Assembly: GCF_009711125.1 (NCBI RefSeq)
Contig: NZ_WMIB01000033.1
Span: forward strand, 1 to 34,070
Length of the DNA: 34,070 nt
DNA from: Metabacillus mangrovi
GTDB lineage: Bacteria; Bacillota; Bacilli; Bacillales; Bacillaceae
Direction of reading: 5' to 3'
Under the pieces are notes generated by a model, which worked only from the letters and a program-made list of their open reading frames with translations, made no database searches and was not told where the DNA came from. This document shows, piece by piece, positions 1 through 8,128 of the stretch. The translations under genes and the position numbers were made by a program. Every line of letters begins with the position of its first letter. Positions within the stretch are counted from its first letter, which is position 1.

Positions 1-262
1 TGTGCACTGACCCCACTTGCTTTAAAGCACTGGGGGACAGAGACCTGAAGCTGTGAGCCCGTATGCAGCAAGCACTTCGAGAAGAGGTGCCGGAGCTTTA
101 GTGTGGTAGAGAATGTGGGGACGGAGGCGGTGCCTGTCCCCACATCCTTTAAAGCAGCGGGGGACAGAGGACCGCCTGCACAAACCCTTGCGCCGCAAGG
201 GTTTAGAGAGAGCGGTGCCAGAGCTTTAGTGCTTTAGCAGAGGAGGGGTCAGAGACCGGGCG
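1..262. repeat. Structured non-coding repeat, copy 1
   Basis: This stretch recurs at 304-565 with a constant offset of 303, no indels and five differences that I counted. It has two related halves. Each half runs: CCCCA, a CTTTAAAGCA palindrome, GGGGGACAGAG, a variable stem-loop, GAGGTGCC or CGGTGCC, then GAGCTTTAGTG. The second half holds an imperfect long hairpin (125-141 with 160-177) and a perfect 11-bp hairpin at 182-204 (AAACCCTTGCG with CGCAAGGGTTT). No convincing reading frame is present. It resembles a REP or bcr-type intergenic element; that family assignment is inference. The copy may extend beyond the window edge. Confidence 0.85.
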
Positions 263-303
263 TCTCCGCTCAGCTGAAAATTAAAATTCATTTTTACCGT
301 AGG

Positions 304-565
304 TGTGCACTGACCCCACTTGCTTTAAAGCACTGGGGGACAGAGACCTGAAGCTGTGAGCCCGTATGCAGCAAGCACTTCGAGAAGAGGTGCCGGAGCT
401 TTAGTGTGGCAGAGAATGTGGGGACGGAGGCGGTGCCTGTCCCCACATCCTTTAATGCAGCGGGGGACAGAGGACCGCCTGCACAAACCCTTGCGCTGCA
501 AGAGTTTAGAGAGAGAGGTGCCAGAGCTTTAGTGCTTTAGCAGAGGAGGGGTCAGAGACCGGGCG
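304..565. repeat. Structured non-coding repeat, copy 2
   Basis: This is the second copy of the element at 1-262, about 98 percent identical. Changes include t107 to c410 and two changes that weaken the 11-bp hairpin (GCGCCGCAAGGG to GCGCTGCAAGAG). The sequences following each copy (263-303 and 566-615) are also recognisably related (CTCAGC, AT-rich stretch, CACCG or TACCG). The true unit is therefore about 303 bp in tandem, with a faster diverging tail. No gene is seen between 1 and 660. Confidence 0.85.
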
Positions 566-621
566 GCCAGCCCAGCCCTCAGCATAAAATTATTAAAATC
601 CATCTCCACCGCACACACCAC

Positions 622-648
622 AAAAAAACCCCGCCATCCAGGCGGGGT
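622..648 (-). terminator. Rho-independent terminator of the PTS/hydrolase operon
   Basis: Read on the minus strand, an ACCCCGCC stem with a short loop and its complement is followed by seven T residues. It lies just after the stop codon at 661. Confidence 0.85.
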
Positions 649-660
649 CCAATTCCTTCA

Positions 661-1455
661 TTATAAATTGCTAATTTCGATCTCCACTCCAAAATGATCC
701 GACACAACAGGTTTATTGTTCCCGTTAAAGATCACTTTGGAGGTTTTTACTTGCAGAGGCTGATTAGTCAAAATTAAATCGATCCTCAATGGGTCATTAT
801 TTTCTTCCCAGCCGGCTATTTTGCCAGGAACGGTGATGCCGCTGTCTTTTTCTTCAGCGATCTCGTACGTGTCGAGCAGGCCCTGGCTGGTCAGGTAATC
901 ATAGCCTTCGCCGCGGATATGGGCGTTGTTGTTGAAGTCGCCCATTAGGAAGAAGCGGTTTTCTTTGTGAATTTGGCGGAGCAGGGAGACGGCCTGTTCT
1001 TTGAACGGCTCTTCTGCATCCTCCCACCAGCCCAGGTGGCAGGAGTAGAAGGATACGGGTTCGCTGCCGATTTCCACTGTTGCTCCAACGATCCTTCTTG
1101 TTTTCCAGTAAGCGGGATCCGTGGAATTGGTAATAAGAAATGAATGGGTTTCTTTAATTGGATATTTTGAGAGGATAGCAGATCCTTCCTCATACACTTC
1201 GTATCCGATGTGAGATTGACCCCAGTGAAGGACATAGCCTTCTTTGCCGAGCTTTTTTATTTCTTCAAGAAGAACAACTGCATAGTTGTCCTTCTTGATC
1301 AGACCGTATTCCGTTTCTTCCTTTATAGACTGATTAACCTCTTGCAGGGCAATAACATCGTAGTCTTTTTCCGCAATCGTTTGGGCAAGGACCCTGATTT
1401 TATCCATTTGGTTTTCTTCAATCCAGGCGTGGCAGTTTAAGGTCAGCAGTTTCAT
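661..1455 (-). CDS. Endonuclease/exonuclease/phosphatase-fold metal-dependent hydrolase
   Basis: A 264-residue protein of the EEP (DNase I / sphingomyelinase-like) superfamily. Hallmark residues are visible in order: N7 in TLNCHAW, E39 in ALQEVN (metal ligand), SCHLGWW, GDFNNN (catalytic Asp/Asn), RIDLILTN and the terminal SDHFGVE. No signal peptide is seen, so it is probably cytosolic. The start at 1455 is chosen because it follows a TTGGAG ribosome binding site and yields the family N-terminus; a longer frame to 1527 only overlaps the upstream gene. Its ATG lies 1 bp after the PTS gene stop codon, so the two are very likely translationally coupled. The substrate (nucleic acid, phosphodiester lipid or sugar phosphate) cannot be read from the sequence; the pairing with a sugar permease hints at phosphorylated carbohydrate, but that is inference. 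Confidence 0.85.
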   Translation of the reverse strand: MKLLTLNCHAWIEENQMDKIRVLAQTIAEKDYDVIALQEVNQSIKEETEYGLIKKDNYAVVLLEEIKKLGKEGYVLHWGQSHIGYEVYEEGSAILSKYPIKETHSFLITNSTDPAYWKTRRIVGATVEIGSEPVSFYSCHLGWWEDAEEPFKEQAVSLLRQIHKENRFFLMGDFNNNAHIRGEGYDYLTSQGLLDTYEIAEEKDSGITVPGKIAGWEENNDPLRIDLILTNQPLQVKTSKVIFNGNNKPVVSDHFGVEIEISNL

Positions 1456-1456
1456 A

Positions 1457-3094
1457 TTACGCTCCAAGAAGGTCTTGAATATCAGATTTGATGACATCTG
1501 CCTTTGGTCCGTAGATCGCTTGTACACCTTTGTCTTTAACGATCAGGCCAAGTGCGCCCTGTTCTTTCCATTTCGGTTCGGCGGCTACGAGTGAAGAGTC
1601 TTTTACTGTTACACGTAGGCGTGTCATGCAGGCATCAACGTCTGCGATGTTTTCTCTTCCGCCAAGCAGTTCGATAATGACAGGTGCAAGAGAGCCTTCC
1701 TTAACAGATCCGCCGGTTTTATCTGATTCCGTTTCTTCGATATAGTTTCCGTTGCGTCCCGGTGTCGGGAAGTTAAAGCGTTTGATTAGGAAGTTTGCTA
1801 CTCCGAAATTCAATCCGAAGAATACGGCACAGGCGATCAGGAAGTTTACAAAATCCATCCACAATCCTGCTTTGAATATCATCGGCGTACGGGTGATCAG
1901 TTCGATAAAGCCAAAGGAGTGGACGCGCAGATTGATGATATCCGCAAGGGCGAATGCAAGTCCGGTCGTGATCGCGTACACTACATACAGAAGCGGTGCG
2001 GCAAACATGAACATGAACTCAATCGGCTCTGTTACGCCAGTCAGGAATACGGCAAGTCCTGCAGAAAGGAACATGGATTTATATTTTGTACGTTTATCTT
2101 TATCAACATTGCGGTACATCGCATAAGCGATACCGATTAGAGAAGCGGTGGAGAGAATCATTTGTCCTACTTTGAAACGTGCCGGATGGACATCGTTAAG
2201 CAGAGCTTCATAGCCTGCTTGGTTGCCGGCAGAAAGATAGTTATTCAAATCGGCGATCCATGCAAGCCAGAGCGGGTCCTGTCCGGATACAACAGTGCCG
2301 GCGCTTGAGCCTGTCAGGACCGTGTATGTGCCGCCAAGTGCTGTATAGTTCATCGGCACAGTCAGCATGTGGTGCAATCCGAAAGGCAGAAGGAGACGCT
2401 CCAGGGTACCGAAGATAAATGGAGCAATGATTGGTGCTGTATCTTTAGAAGAAGCAATCCATTTTCCGAAATCGTTCAGCATACCTTGGATGAACGGCCA
2501 TACAAGAGAAAGGACAATCGCTGTAACAACAGATCCGCCGATAACAGCAAAAGGAACAAACCGTTTTCCGTTAAAGAAAGCAAGTGCATCAGGCAATTTG
2601 CTGTAGTTATAGTATTTGTTGAACAGGTTCGCACCGAGGAAACCGGAAATGATTCCGACGAATACTCCCATGTTTAGTGCAGGGGCACCCAGGATGGATG
2701 TGAAATAATCCTTAACAAGCAGTTCCTGTCCGAACAGAGAGGACACTGTTGCGGCCGGGTCGTCAAACATGGCACCGCTTACTCCGAAGATTGCTCCGGT
2801 AATGCGGTTGATTAAAACGAAAGCGATTAGTGCTGCAAAGGCTCCGCCAGCGCGCTCCTTTGCCCATGAACCGCCGATTGCGACAGCGAACAGAATATGA
2901 AGGTTCGTGATGATCGCCCATCCAATATCCTCCATCACCCGCGCGATTGTCATGACCAGGCCGATGTCTCCGCCCATCATGGCAACCAGTTTGCCGAGGG
3001 AAATCATGATTCCGGCAGCAGGCATAACAGCTACAACAACCATGAGTGCTTTTCCGAACTTTTGCCAGAAATCAAATGTGAATAAATTCTTCAT
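1457..3094 (-). CDS. PTS glucose/maltose-type permease, IICB subunit
   Basis: A 545-residue phosphotransferase-system permease. The N-terminal roughly 440 residues are a glucose-family EIIC membrane domain, with FWQKFGKALMVVVAVMPAAG at the start and the conserved TEPIEFMFMF loop. The last roughly 90 residues are an EIIB domain with the phospho-cysteine motif DVDACMTRLRV. There is no EIIA domain, so phosphate must come from an EIIA encoded elsewhere, commonly a glucose-type EIIA in Bacilli. The N-terminus recalls streptococcal MalT/PtsG permeases, so glucose, maltose or another alpha-glucoside is likely; the substrate is not decided. The start at 3094 has a perfect GAGGAGG site; an in-frame extension to 3358 reads through the promoter and is rejected. 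Expression is probably controlled by the promoter and operator at 3205-3252. Confidence 0.9.
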   Translation of the reverse strand: MKNLFTFDFWQKFGKALMVVVAVMPAAGIMISLGKLVAMMGGDIGLVMTIARVMEDIGWAIITNLHILFAVAIGGSWAKERAGGAFAALIAFVLINRITGAIFGVSGAMFDDPAATVSSLFGQELLVKDYFTSILGAPALNMGVFVGIISGFLGANLFNKYYNYSKLPDALAFFNGKRFVPFAVIGGSVVTAIVLSLVWPFIQGMLNDFGKWIASSKDTAPIIAPFIFGTLERLLLPFGLHHMLTVPMNYTALGGTYTVLTGSSAGTVVSGQDPLWLAWIADLNNYLSAGNQAGYEALLNDVHPARFKVGQMILSTASLIGIAYAMYRNVDKDKRTKYKSMFLSAGLAVFLTGVTEPIEFMFMFAAPLLYVVYAITTGLAFALADIINLRVHSFGFIELITRTPMIFKAGLWMDFVNFLIACAVFFGLNFGVANFLIKRFNFPTPGRNGNYIEETESDKTGGSVKEGSLAPVIIELLGGRENIADVDACMTRLRVTVKDSSLVAAEPKWKEQGALGLIVKDKGVQAIYGPKADVIKSDIQDLLGA

Positions 3095-3204
3095 GTCGTG
3101 CTCCTCCTCATTGTATGGGCTTACATTGAATTGAAAAAATAAAAGGTTAAGTGAAACCGAATACATTTTACTGATAAAATGATTATTGCTTGTGCAACTA
3201 TAAG

Positions 3205-3218
3205 TGCAACCGTTTGCA
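3205..3218. promoter_or_regulatory. LacI/CcpA-family type operator
   Basis: TGCAACCGTTTGCA is a near-perfect dyad around a central CG, the form bound by LacI-family regulators such as MalR. It also approaches a cre site with two mismatches. It lies immediately downstream of the -10 box of the PTS promoter, so a bound repressor would block initiation. No LacI-family gene is in the window. Confidence 0.6.
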
Positions 3219-3223
3219 TTATG

Positions 3224-3252
3224 ATTATATTCAATCTTTGGGAACAATGCAA
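3224..3252 (-). promoter_or_regulatory. Sigma-A promoter of the PTS operon
   Basis: On the minus strand, TTGCAT, a 17-bp spacer and TATAAT. The start point would fall within or just before the operator at 3205-3218. A leader of about 120 nt follows; it contains a CATTTTA / TAAAATG hairpin at 3164-3181. Confidence 0.7.
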
Positions 3253-3502
3253 TAGTTTCTAAAAAAATATTTTTTGAGGTAAAAGTCCTCTGTATTACAC
3301 TTGTAGTATGGATAGAAGACGAGGTTTTACTAAAAGTGAAAACCTGTGAAACGGACATTTAATTGGGATATCGTATAGGAAATGCGGGAGTGTGCAGCCA
3401 AATCTGCACACAAGTCAAAAGACTTATTCTGAATCTTTCAGGGGACACATGGACTAGTGCGCCGGTTATCCAGTATGGGGCGTCAGCTATCTCCTTGAAA
3501 AC
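3253..3502. other. Intergenic region with no gene; one orphan dyad
   Basis: No supported gene lies here; a 79-codon minus frame covering 3359-3598 lacks a ribosome binding site and runs through a terminator. The only clear element is TATTACA-CT-TGTAGTA at 3293-3308, a dyad with the TACAnnTGTA core used by CopY/BlaI-type repressors. No CopY/BlaI gene or target gene is adjacent. Confidence 0.4.
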
Positions 3503-3528
3503 AAAAAAACCGGCTTTCGCCGGCTTAT
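3503..3528 (-). terminator. Terminator of the small charged-protein gene
   Basis: On the minus strand, GCCGGC, GAAA loop, GCCGG and then seven T residues, directly after the stop codon at 3531-3533. Confidence 0.75.
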
Positions 3529-3530
3529 AA

Positions 3531-3737
3531 TTAATCCTGTTTTTTGAATCGATCCTCTGAGCTGGAATTATCTTTCGTCTTATCTTTCTTCTTTTCATCC
3601 TGCATGTCCTTCTTTAGATCATCAAGCGGAATGGAATCGACGTTTTGTTCACTTTCGAATTTATCATGCAAGCTTTCCTTATCTGTCGGTACTTGTTCGG
3701 GATGATCTTTCTGGTGCTTCGTACTTTCTTTCGACAT
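3531..3737 (-). CDS. Small highly charged hypothetical protein
   Basis: A 68-residue protein, almost wholly hydrophilic, rich in Lys, Asp, Glu and Ser, without Cys, Trp or a membrane segment. It is probably disordered. I do not recognise a family. Support for coding is a strong GGGAGGTGG ribosome binding site, an ATG at 3737 at normal spacing and a dedicated terminator right after the stop. A GTG three codons upstream lies inside the ribosome binding site and is rejected. A single-gene transcript is likely. Its composition recalls the many small hydrophilic stress or spore proteins of Bacillaceae, but nothing in the sequence proves such a role. Confidence 0.65.
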   Translation of the reverse strand: MSKESTKHQKDHPEQVPTDKESLHDKFESEQNVDSIPLDDLKKDMQDEKKKDKTKDNSSSEDRFKKQD

Positions 3738-4080
3738 AACTCCCACCTCCCTGATATAATCAATCTATTCCACTTTTTTCGGAAGCTAAACTCTTTAGCG
3801 CTCTGTTTTGAAAGCGTTTATACAATTTTTACTTTTCTGATAGGAGTCCGCAGCAGCCAAAAAAGGAGAAAGTTTCACATGAGCCAATAATTATCCAATT
3901 GTGTGAACATATTGCGAAAAAATATTGAACAACATGTGACTTTTATATGAAAACTGGATGACATTAAAATTTGGAAAACCTTTTTTGTTTGCGGTCTGTT
4001 ACTATAAGGGTAAAAGTTTAAGTGGATAGTTGTGCTTTTGGACTTTTTTTGTCATTTTTTGTATAGAAGGATTGGGAAGG
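3738..4080. other. Divergent intergenic region upstream of qoxA with a cre-like site
   Basis: No gene is seen in these 343 bp. TGAAAGCGTTTATA at 3809-3822 matches the CcpA cre consensus except at one of the two terminal conserved bases. It sits about 260 bp before qoxA and about 70 bp before the divergent small gene, so its target is unclear. The last 60 bp before qoxA contain a TATAAG-like -10 near 4010, but no good -35 was found. Confidence 0.4.
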
Positions 4081-5031
4081 ATGGTGAACCTTTTGGGTAA
4101 ATTTTTGAAACCTATGATTCTATTTGGGGCATTAATGTCAGTATTCATGCTTGGCGGATGCAGCCAGTTGGCTGTACTGGATCCGAAAGGACCGGTTGCT
4201 GCACAGCAAAGAGATCTGATCATGCTCTCTATTGTATTTATGCTGTTCATTATTGCCGTTGTATTTGTTCTGTTCATTCTTATCATTGTTAAATACCGCG
4301 AGCGTCCGGAAAACATGAAATATGAGCCGCCTCAAATGGACGGAAGCAAATTTCTTGAGATTGTCTGGACGGTTATCCCGGTTATTATTGTAATCGCTTT
4401 GTCAATTCCGACAGTTCAGGCGATTTACGCCCTTGAAGAGATTCCGGAGAGTGAGCACGCTGATAAGAAGCCGCTTGTTATTCATGCTACATCAGTAGAC
4501 TGGAAGTGGATCTTCAGTTATCCGGAAGAAAACATTGAAACGGTCAATCAGCTTTTCATTCCTGAAGACCGGCCGATTGAATTCCGTCTGACTTCTGCGG
4601 ACACGATGGCTTCATTCTGGATCCCGCAGCTGGGCGGCCAGAAGTACGCGATGTCCGAAATGGAAATGAAGCTGTATCTTCAGGCAGATGAGCCTGGAGT
4701 ATACGAGGGAAGAAACGCCAACTTTACCGGCGAAGGATTTACGAAACAGCGCTTTAAAGTATATGCACAAAAAGAAGGCGAATTTGCTGACTGGGTGAAA
4801 GAGAGCAAGGCTGCTCCTAAGCTTACTGAAGAACAGTATGAGAAGCTGATGTTCCCTGGACATACGGAACCTATGAAATTCTCATCGACGCATCTTGGCT
4901 TTGTGGATCACGCGAAAGACCCGGAATATGCTCTTCGTGTACGCGAGAAATATGGAATAGAATACAATTCTCATTCTTCTAAATCAGAAGAAAAAGAGAA
5001 AAACGACACTGGAGATGAAATCGGCAATTGA
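4081..5031 (+). CDS. qoxA: Cytochrome aa3 quinol oxidase subunit II (QoxA)
   Basis: A 316-residue subunit II of the haem-copper menaquinol oxidase, a terminal oxidase of the aerobic chain. Residues 1-27 form a lipoprotein signal ending in the lipobox LGGC (Cys27). Two membrane segments follow (about residues 45-75 and 95-120), then a periplasm-side cupredoxin domain. The CuA ligands of cytochrome c oxidases are missing: the region around ADTMASFWIPQLGGQ to FTGEGF has no Cys. This identifies a quinol rather than cytochrome c oxidase. The start at 4081 gives the usual length and a proper signal peptide; an earlier in-frame ATG at 4030 adds an atypical hydrophobic tail. It is first of four genes ending in a terminator at 8012. 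Confidence 0.96.
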   Translation: MVNLLGKFLKPMILFGALMSVFMLGGCSQLAVLDPKGPVAAQQRDLIMLSIVFMLFIIAVVFVLFILIIVKYRERPENMKYEPPQMDGSKFLEIVWTVIPVIIVIALSIPTVQAIYALEEIPESEHADKKPLVIHATSVDWKWIFSYPEENIETVNQLFIPEDRPIEFRLTSADTMASFWIPQLGGQKYAMSEMEMKLYLQADEPGVYEGRNANFTGEGFTKQRFKVYAQKEGEFADWVKESKAAPKLTEEQYEKLMFPGHTEPMKFSSTHLGFVDHAKDPEYALRVREKYGIEYNSHSSKSEEKEKNDTGDEIGN

Positions 5032-5058
5032 TTCCAGTTTCAGGGAGGAGGAAAATGA

Positions 5059-7011
5059 ATGTTTGAGTTTATTAAGAACAATCTGATACTTGATGATCCG
5101 CTTATACTCGGAGCTCAAGTATCCATTGGTCTAACGACCATTGGCATAATTTTTGTTCTTACCTACTTCAAAAAATGGAAGTGGCTTTGGACAAACTGGC
5201 TTACTACAGTTGATCACAAGAAACTCGGAATTATGTATATTATTGCTGCGATCCTGATGCTTTTCCGCGGAGGCGTCGATGCGATGCTCATGCGGGTACA
5301 GCTAACGGTAAACAGTGCAGAATTCTTGAATTCACAGCATTATAACGAGATCTTCACCACTCATGGAACCATCATGATTATCTTTATGGCGATGCCGTTC
5401 CTGATCGGGTTAATGAACGTTGTTGTTCCGCTTCAGATCGGAGCACGCGATGTAGCTTATCCTTATTTGAACTCATTGAGTTTTTGGACATTTTTCGTAG
5501 GAGCTATGCTCTTTAATATCTCATTCGTATTCGGAGGTTCTCCATCAGCAGGGTGGACAGCCTATATGCCGCTTGCGGGTAATGAAATGTCTCCTGGACC
5601 CGGACAGAACTACTACTTGCTCGGTCTTCAGGTAGCAGGGATCGGTACACTGATGACAGGTATCAACTTCATGGTAACGATTCTGAAAATGCGTGCTAAG
5701 GGCATGACTCTTATGCGCATGCCGATGTTCACATGGACGACTCTGATCACATGTCTGATTATCGTTTTCGCATTCCCTGTGCTTACAGTGGCACTGGCAT
5801 TGATGACATTTGACCGTTTGTTCGGTTCCCACTTCTTCACCCTTTCAGATGGCGGTATGCCAATGCTCTGGGCGAACCTTTTCTGGATTTGGGGACATCC
5901 TGAGGTTTATATCGTTGTCCTTCCGGCATTCGGTATTTTCTCAGAAATCATTTCAACATTTGCGCGAAAAACATTGTTTGGCTATAAAGCAATGGTCGTG
6001 GCCATTGTCGTTATTTCCGGCTTGAGCTTCCTTGTCTGGGTGCATCACTTCTTTACGATGGGTTCAAGTGCCGGTGTCAACTCTGTATTCTCCATCACAA
6101 CGATGGCGATTGCGATTCCGACAGGGGTTAAGATCTTTAACTGGCTGTTTACGCTTTATAAAGGAAGAATCAAGTTTACGGTAGCCATGCTCTGGTCTCT
6201 GGCCTTTATTCCGACCTTTACAATTGGCGGGGTAACCGGGGTTATGCTTGCGATGGCTGCTGCGGACTACCAGTACCATAACACGTACTTCCTTGTAGCC
6301 CACTTCCACTATGTTCTTATTGCCGGTACGGTATTTGCATGTTTTGCAGGGCTGTACTACTGGTATCCGAAAATGTTTGGCCACAAGCTGAATGAAAGAA
6401 TCGGACGCTGGAGCTTCTGGCTGTTCACGATCGGATTTAACGTATGTTTCTTCCCGATGTTCTTCCTTGGACTGGATGGAATGCCGCGCCGTGTCAACAC
6501 GTATGATGCAAGTGACGGCTGGCAGGACCTGAACATCATTGCTTCCGTGGGAGCACTGGGAATGGCTGTTGGATTCGTTGTTCTTGTCTACAACATCTAT
6601 TACAGCTACCGCTATGCAGAAAGAGAAACAACTGGAGATGCATGGGATGGGCGTACGCTTGAATGGGCTACGACGACTGCTGTGCCTCCTCACTATAACT
6701 TTGCTGTCGTTCCTGAAGTAACAGGAATGGATGCATGGTGGCTGACTAAGCAGAAAAACAAGGCAACCGGCAAACGGGCTGCTGTCGAGTATAAGCCGAT
6801 TCACATGCCTAGCTATTCAGGCAGACCGCTGATCATGGCTGTATGCTTTGGTATTGCAGGGTTTGGACTTGTCTTCTCTCTATGGTGGATGGGTATCATC
6901 GGTCTGATCGGTGTATTCATTACGATGATTCAGCGTTCATTTGAATACGATGACGGCTTCTATGTCAGCGTTGAAGAAATACAAGAAACAGAAAAACGGG
7001 TAACCGTATAA
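5059..7011 (+). CDS. qoxB: Quinol oxidase subunit I, haem-copper catalytic subunit (QoxB)
   Basis: A 650-residue polytopic membrane protein that reduces oxygen and pumps protons. Visible ligands are His102 in FTTHGTIM (low-spin haem), His280 and Tyr284 in GHPEVY (CuB and the cross-linked Tyr), His329-His330 in WVHHFF (CuB), and the two His of VAHFHYV near residue 415 (high-spin and low-spin haem). Length fits QoxB of Bacillus. The ribosome binding site GGGAGGAGG lies 8-9 bp before the ATG; an out-of-frame ATG four bases earlier meets a stop after three codons. It follows qoxA by 27 bp and is clearly co-transcribed. Confidence 0.98.
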   Translation: MFEFIKNNLILDDPLILGAQVSIGLTTIGIIFVLTYFKKWKWLWTNWLTTVDHKKLGIMYIIAAILMLFRGGVDAMLMRVQLTVNSAEFLNSQHYNEIFTTHGTIMIIFMAMPFLIGLMNVVVPLQIGARDVAYPYLNSLSFWTFFVGAMLFNISFVFGGSPSAGWTAYMPLAGNEMSPGPGQNYYLLGLQVAGIGTLMTGINFMVTILKMRAKGMTLMRMPMFTWTTLITCLIIVFAFPVLTVALALMTFDRLFGSHFFTLSDGGMPMLWANLFWIWGHPEVYIVVLPAFGIFSEIISTFARKTLFGYKAMVVAIVVISGLSFLVWVHHFFTMGSSAGVNSVFSITTMAIAIPTGVKIFNWLFTLYKGRIKFTVAMLWSLAFIPTFTIGGVTGVMLAMAAADYQYHNTYFLVAHFHYVLIAGTVFACFAGLYYWYPKMFGHKLNERIGRWSFWLFTIGFNVCFFPMFFLGLDGMPRRVNTYDASDGWQDLNIIASVGALGMAVGFVVLVYNIYYSYRYAERETTGDAWDGRTLEWATTTAVPPHYNFAVVPEVTGMDAWWLTKQKNKATGKRAAVEYKPIHMPSYSGRPLIMAVCFGIAGFGLVFSLWWMGIIGLIGVFITMIQRSFEYDDGFYVSVEEIQETEKRVTV

Positions 7012-7025
7012 AGGAGGCGTGCATT

Positions 7026-7646
7026 TTGGGACATTCTCACACACATGATGGTTCTAACACGCCGCTGGAATATCAATCTGAAATAGGCAGATTAAATATT
7101 CTGGGCTTCTGGATTTTCCTTGGAGCAGAAATTGCGTTGTTCTCCACCCTTTTTGCAACGTACTTCGCCCTGTTTAATCAAACGGCAGACGGGCCGCTTC
7201 CAGGGGATTTGTTTAAAGTCGAAGGCGTATTGATTATGACATTCCTGCTTTTAACAAGCAGTTTCACATGCGGTTTAGCGATTCATGAGCTGCGCCGCCA
7301 AAATACGAAGGGTGTATTTATCTGGACGATCATCACCCTTCTTCTCGGATTGGGATTTGTCGGATACGAGGTGTATGAGTTCATCGAGTACGTTCATGAA
7401 GGAGCTGCGATCTCCACCAGCGCGTTCTGGTCTGCGTTCTTCGTTCTTGCAGGTACTCACGGACTTCACGTATCCATCGGGATTGCCTGGATTACGTTCA
7501 TTCTTATCCAGGTTAAAAAGCGCGGTCTGACTCCTCAGACCGCAACGAAGCTTTTTATCTCCAGTTTGTACTGGCATTTCCTTGACGTTGTCTGGATCTT
7601 TATTTTCACGGGAGTCTATTTGATGGGGATGGTGCTGCATGGCTAG
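7026..7646 (+). CDS. qoxC: Quinol oxidase subunit III (QoxC)
   Basis: A 206-residue membrane protein with five hydrophobic segments, matching subunit III of the aa3 quinol oxidase (EYQSEIGRLNILGFWIFLGAE near the N-terminus, then HGLHVSIG and the final WHFLDVVWIFIF). The start codon is TTG at 7026, preceded by AAAGGAGG at ideal spacing; no ATG would leave the conserved N-terminus intact. It begins 14 bp after qoxB stops, and its 3-prime end overlaps qoxD by 8 bp, implying coupled translation. Confidence 0.97.
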   Translation: MGHSHTHDGSNTPLEYQSEIGRLNILGFWIFLGAEIALFSTLFATYFALFNQTADGPLPGDLFKVEGVLIMTFLLLTSSFTCGLAIHELRRQNTKGVFIWTIITLLLGLGFVGYEVYEFIEYVHEGAAISTSAFWSAFFVLAGTHGLHVSIGIAWITFILIQVKKRGLTPQTATKLFISSLYWHFLDVVWIFIFTGVYLMGMVLHG

Positions 7647-8010
7647 TAATACACAAACATCTCATGATAAGTTTCCTTGGAGCCACGTCGTTGGATTTGC
7701 ATTATCGATTATTTTGACCTTGATTGCTTTGTGGGTCGCACTCGGAACCGATCTGCCAACCACGACCATTCTAATTATTATATTCGTCTTCGCTTTCTTC
7801 CAGGCTGCCCTGCAGCTTCTCATGTTCATGCATATGACAGAAACGAAGAGCGGAATGATTCAAACGCTCAATACGATTTTCGCAGCTTTCCTTGCGATTG
7901 TGATCGCAGGGGGAACCGTATGGGTTATGGGTTCTCACGGAGGCCACTCCGAGCACCAGAAAAACCCGCCTTCTCATGGAGAAGAGCACGGGGAACACAG
8001 CGGACATTAA
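7639..8010 (+). CDS. qoxD: Quinol oxidase subunit IV (QoxD)
   Basis: A 123-residue small subunit with three membrane segments (about residues 16-35, 45-65 and 77-97) and the family motif LQLLMFMHMTE. The tail is rich in His and Glu (SHGGHSEHQ and following). It starts inside the end of qoxC and is the last gene of the operon, followed at once by a strong terminator. Confidence 0.96.
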   Translation: MASNTQTSHDKFPWSHVVGFALSIILTLIALWVALGTDLPTTTILIIIFVFAFFQAALQLLMFMHMTETKSGMIQTLNTIFAAFLAIVIAGGTVWVMGSHGGHSEHQKNPPSHGEEHGEHSGH

Positions 8011-8011
8011 T

Positions 8012-8051
8012 AAAAAAACCGGCGGCTGCCATTCAGTCCGCCGGTTTTTTT
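8012..8051 (+). terminator. Terminator of qoxABCD
   Basis: Stem CCGGCGG (8019-8025) pairs with CCGCCGG (8038-8044) and is followed by seven T residues. Confidence 0.9.
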
Positions 8052-8094
8052 ATTCAGCCGCAGCCGGTCACTGCTTCCCGAGCCCGGTTTCTAA

Positions 8095-8128
8095 GAAAAA
8101 AACCTGTATCGGATTACGATACAGGTTT
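8095..8128 (-). terminator. Terminator of ywcE
   Basis: An 11-bp perfect stem (AACCTGTATCG with CGATACAGGTT) and a 5-nt loop. The minus-strand side is followed by a T run. It sits between the convergent qoxD and ywcE genes. Confidence 0.85.

Noticed and set aside
3359-3598. 79-codon minus frame
   Set aside because: Runs through a terminator and overlaps the small charged-protein gene; no start signal.
3841-3890. A three-codon leader peptide after AAAAAAGGAG (ATG AGC CAA stop)
   Set aside because: Too short to separate from chance and far from qoxA without an attenuator structure.
3860-3925. Rex or ResD binding site before qoxA (TTTCACA...TGTGTGAAC)
   Set aside because: The match to either consensus is too imperfect to claim.
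6064-6804. 246-codon minus frame inside qoxB
   Set aside because: It is antisense to a fully supported catalytic subunit and has no recognisable domain.
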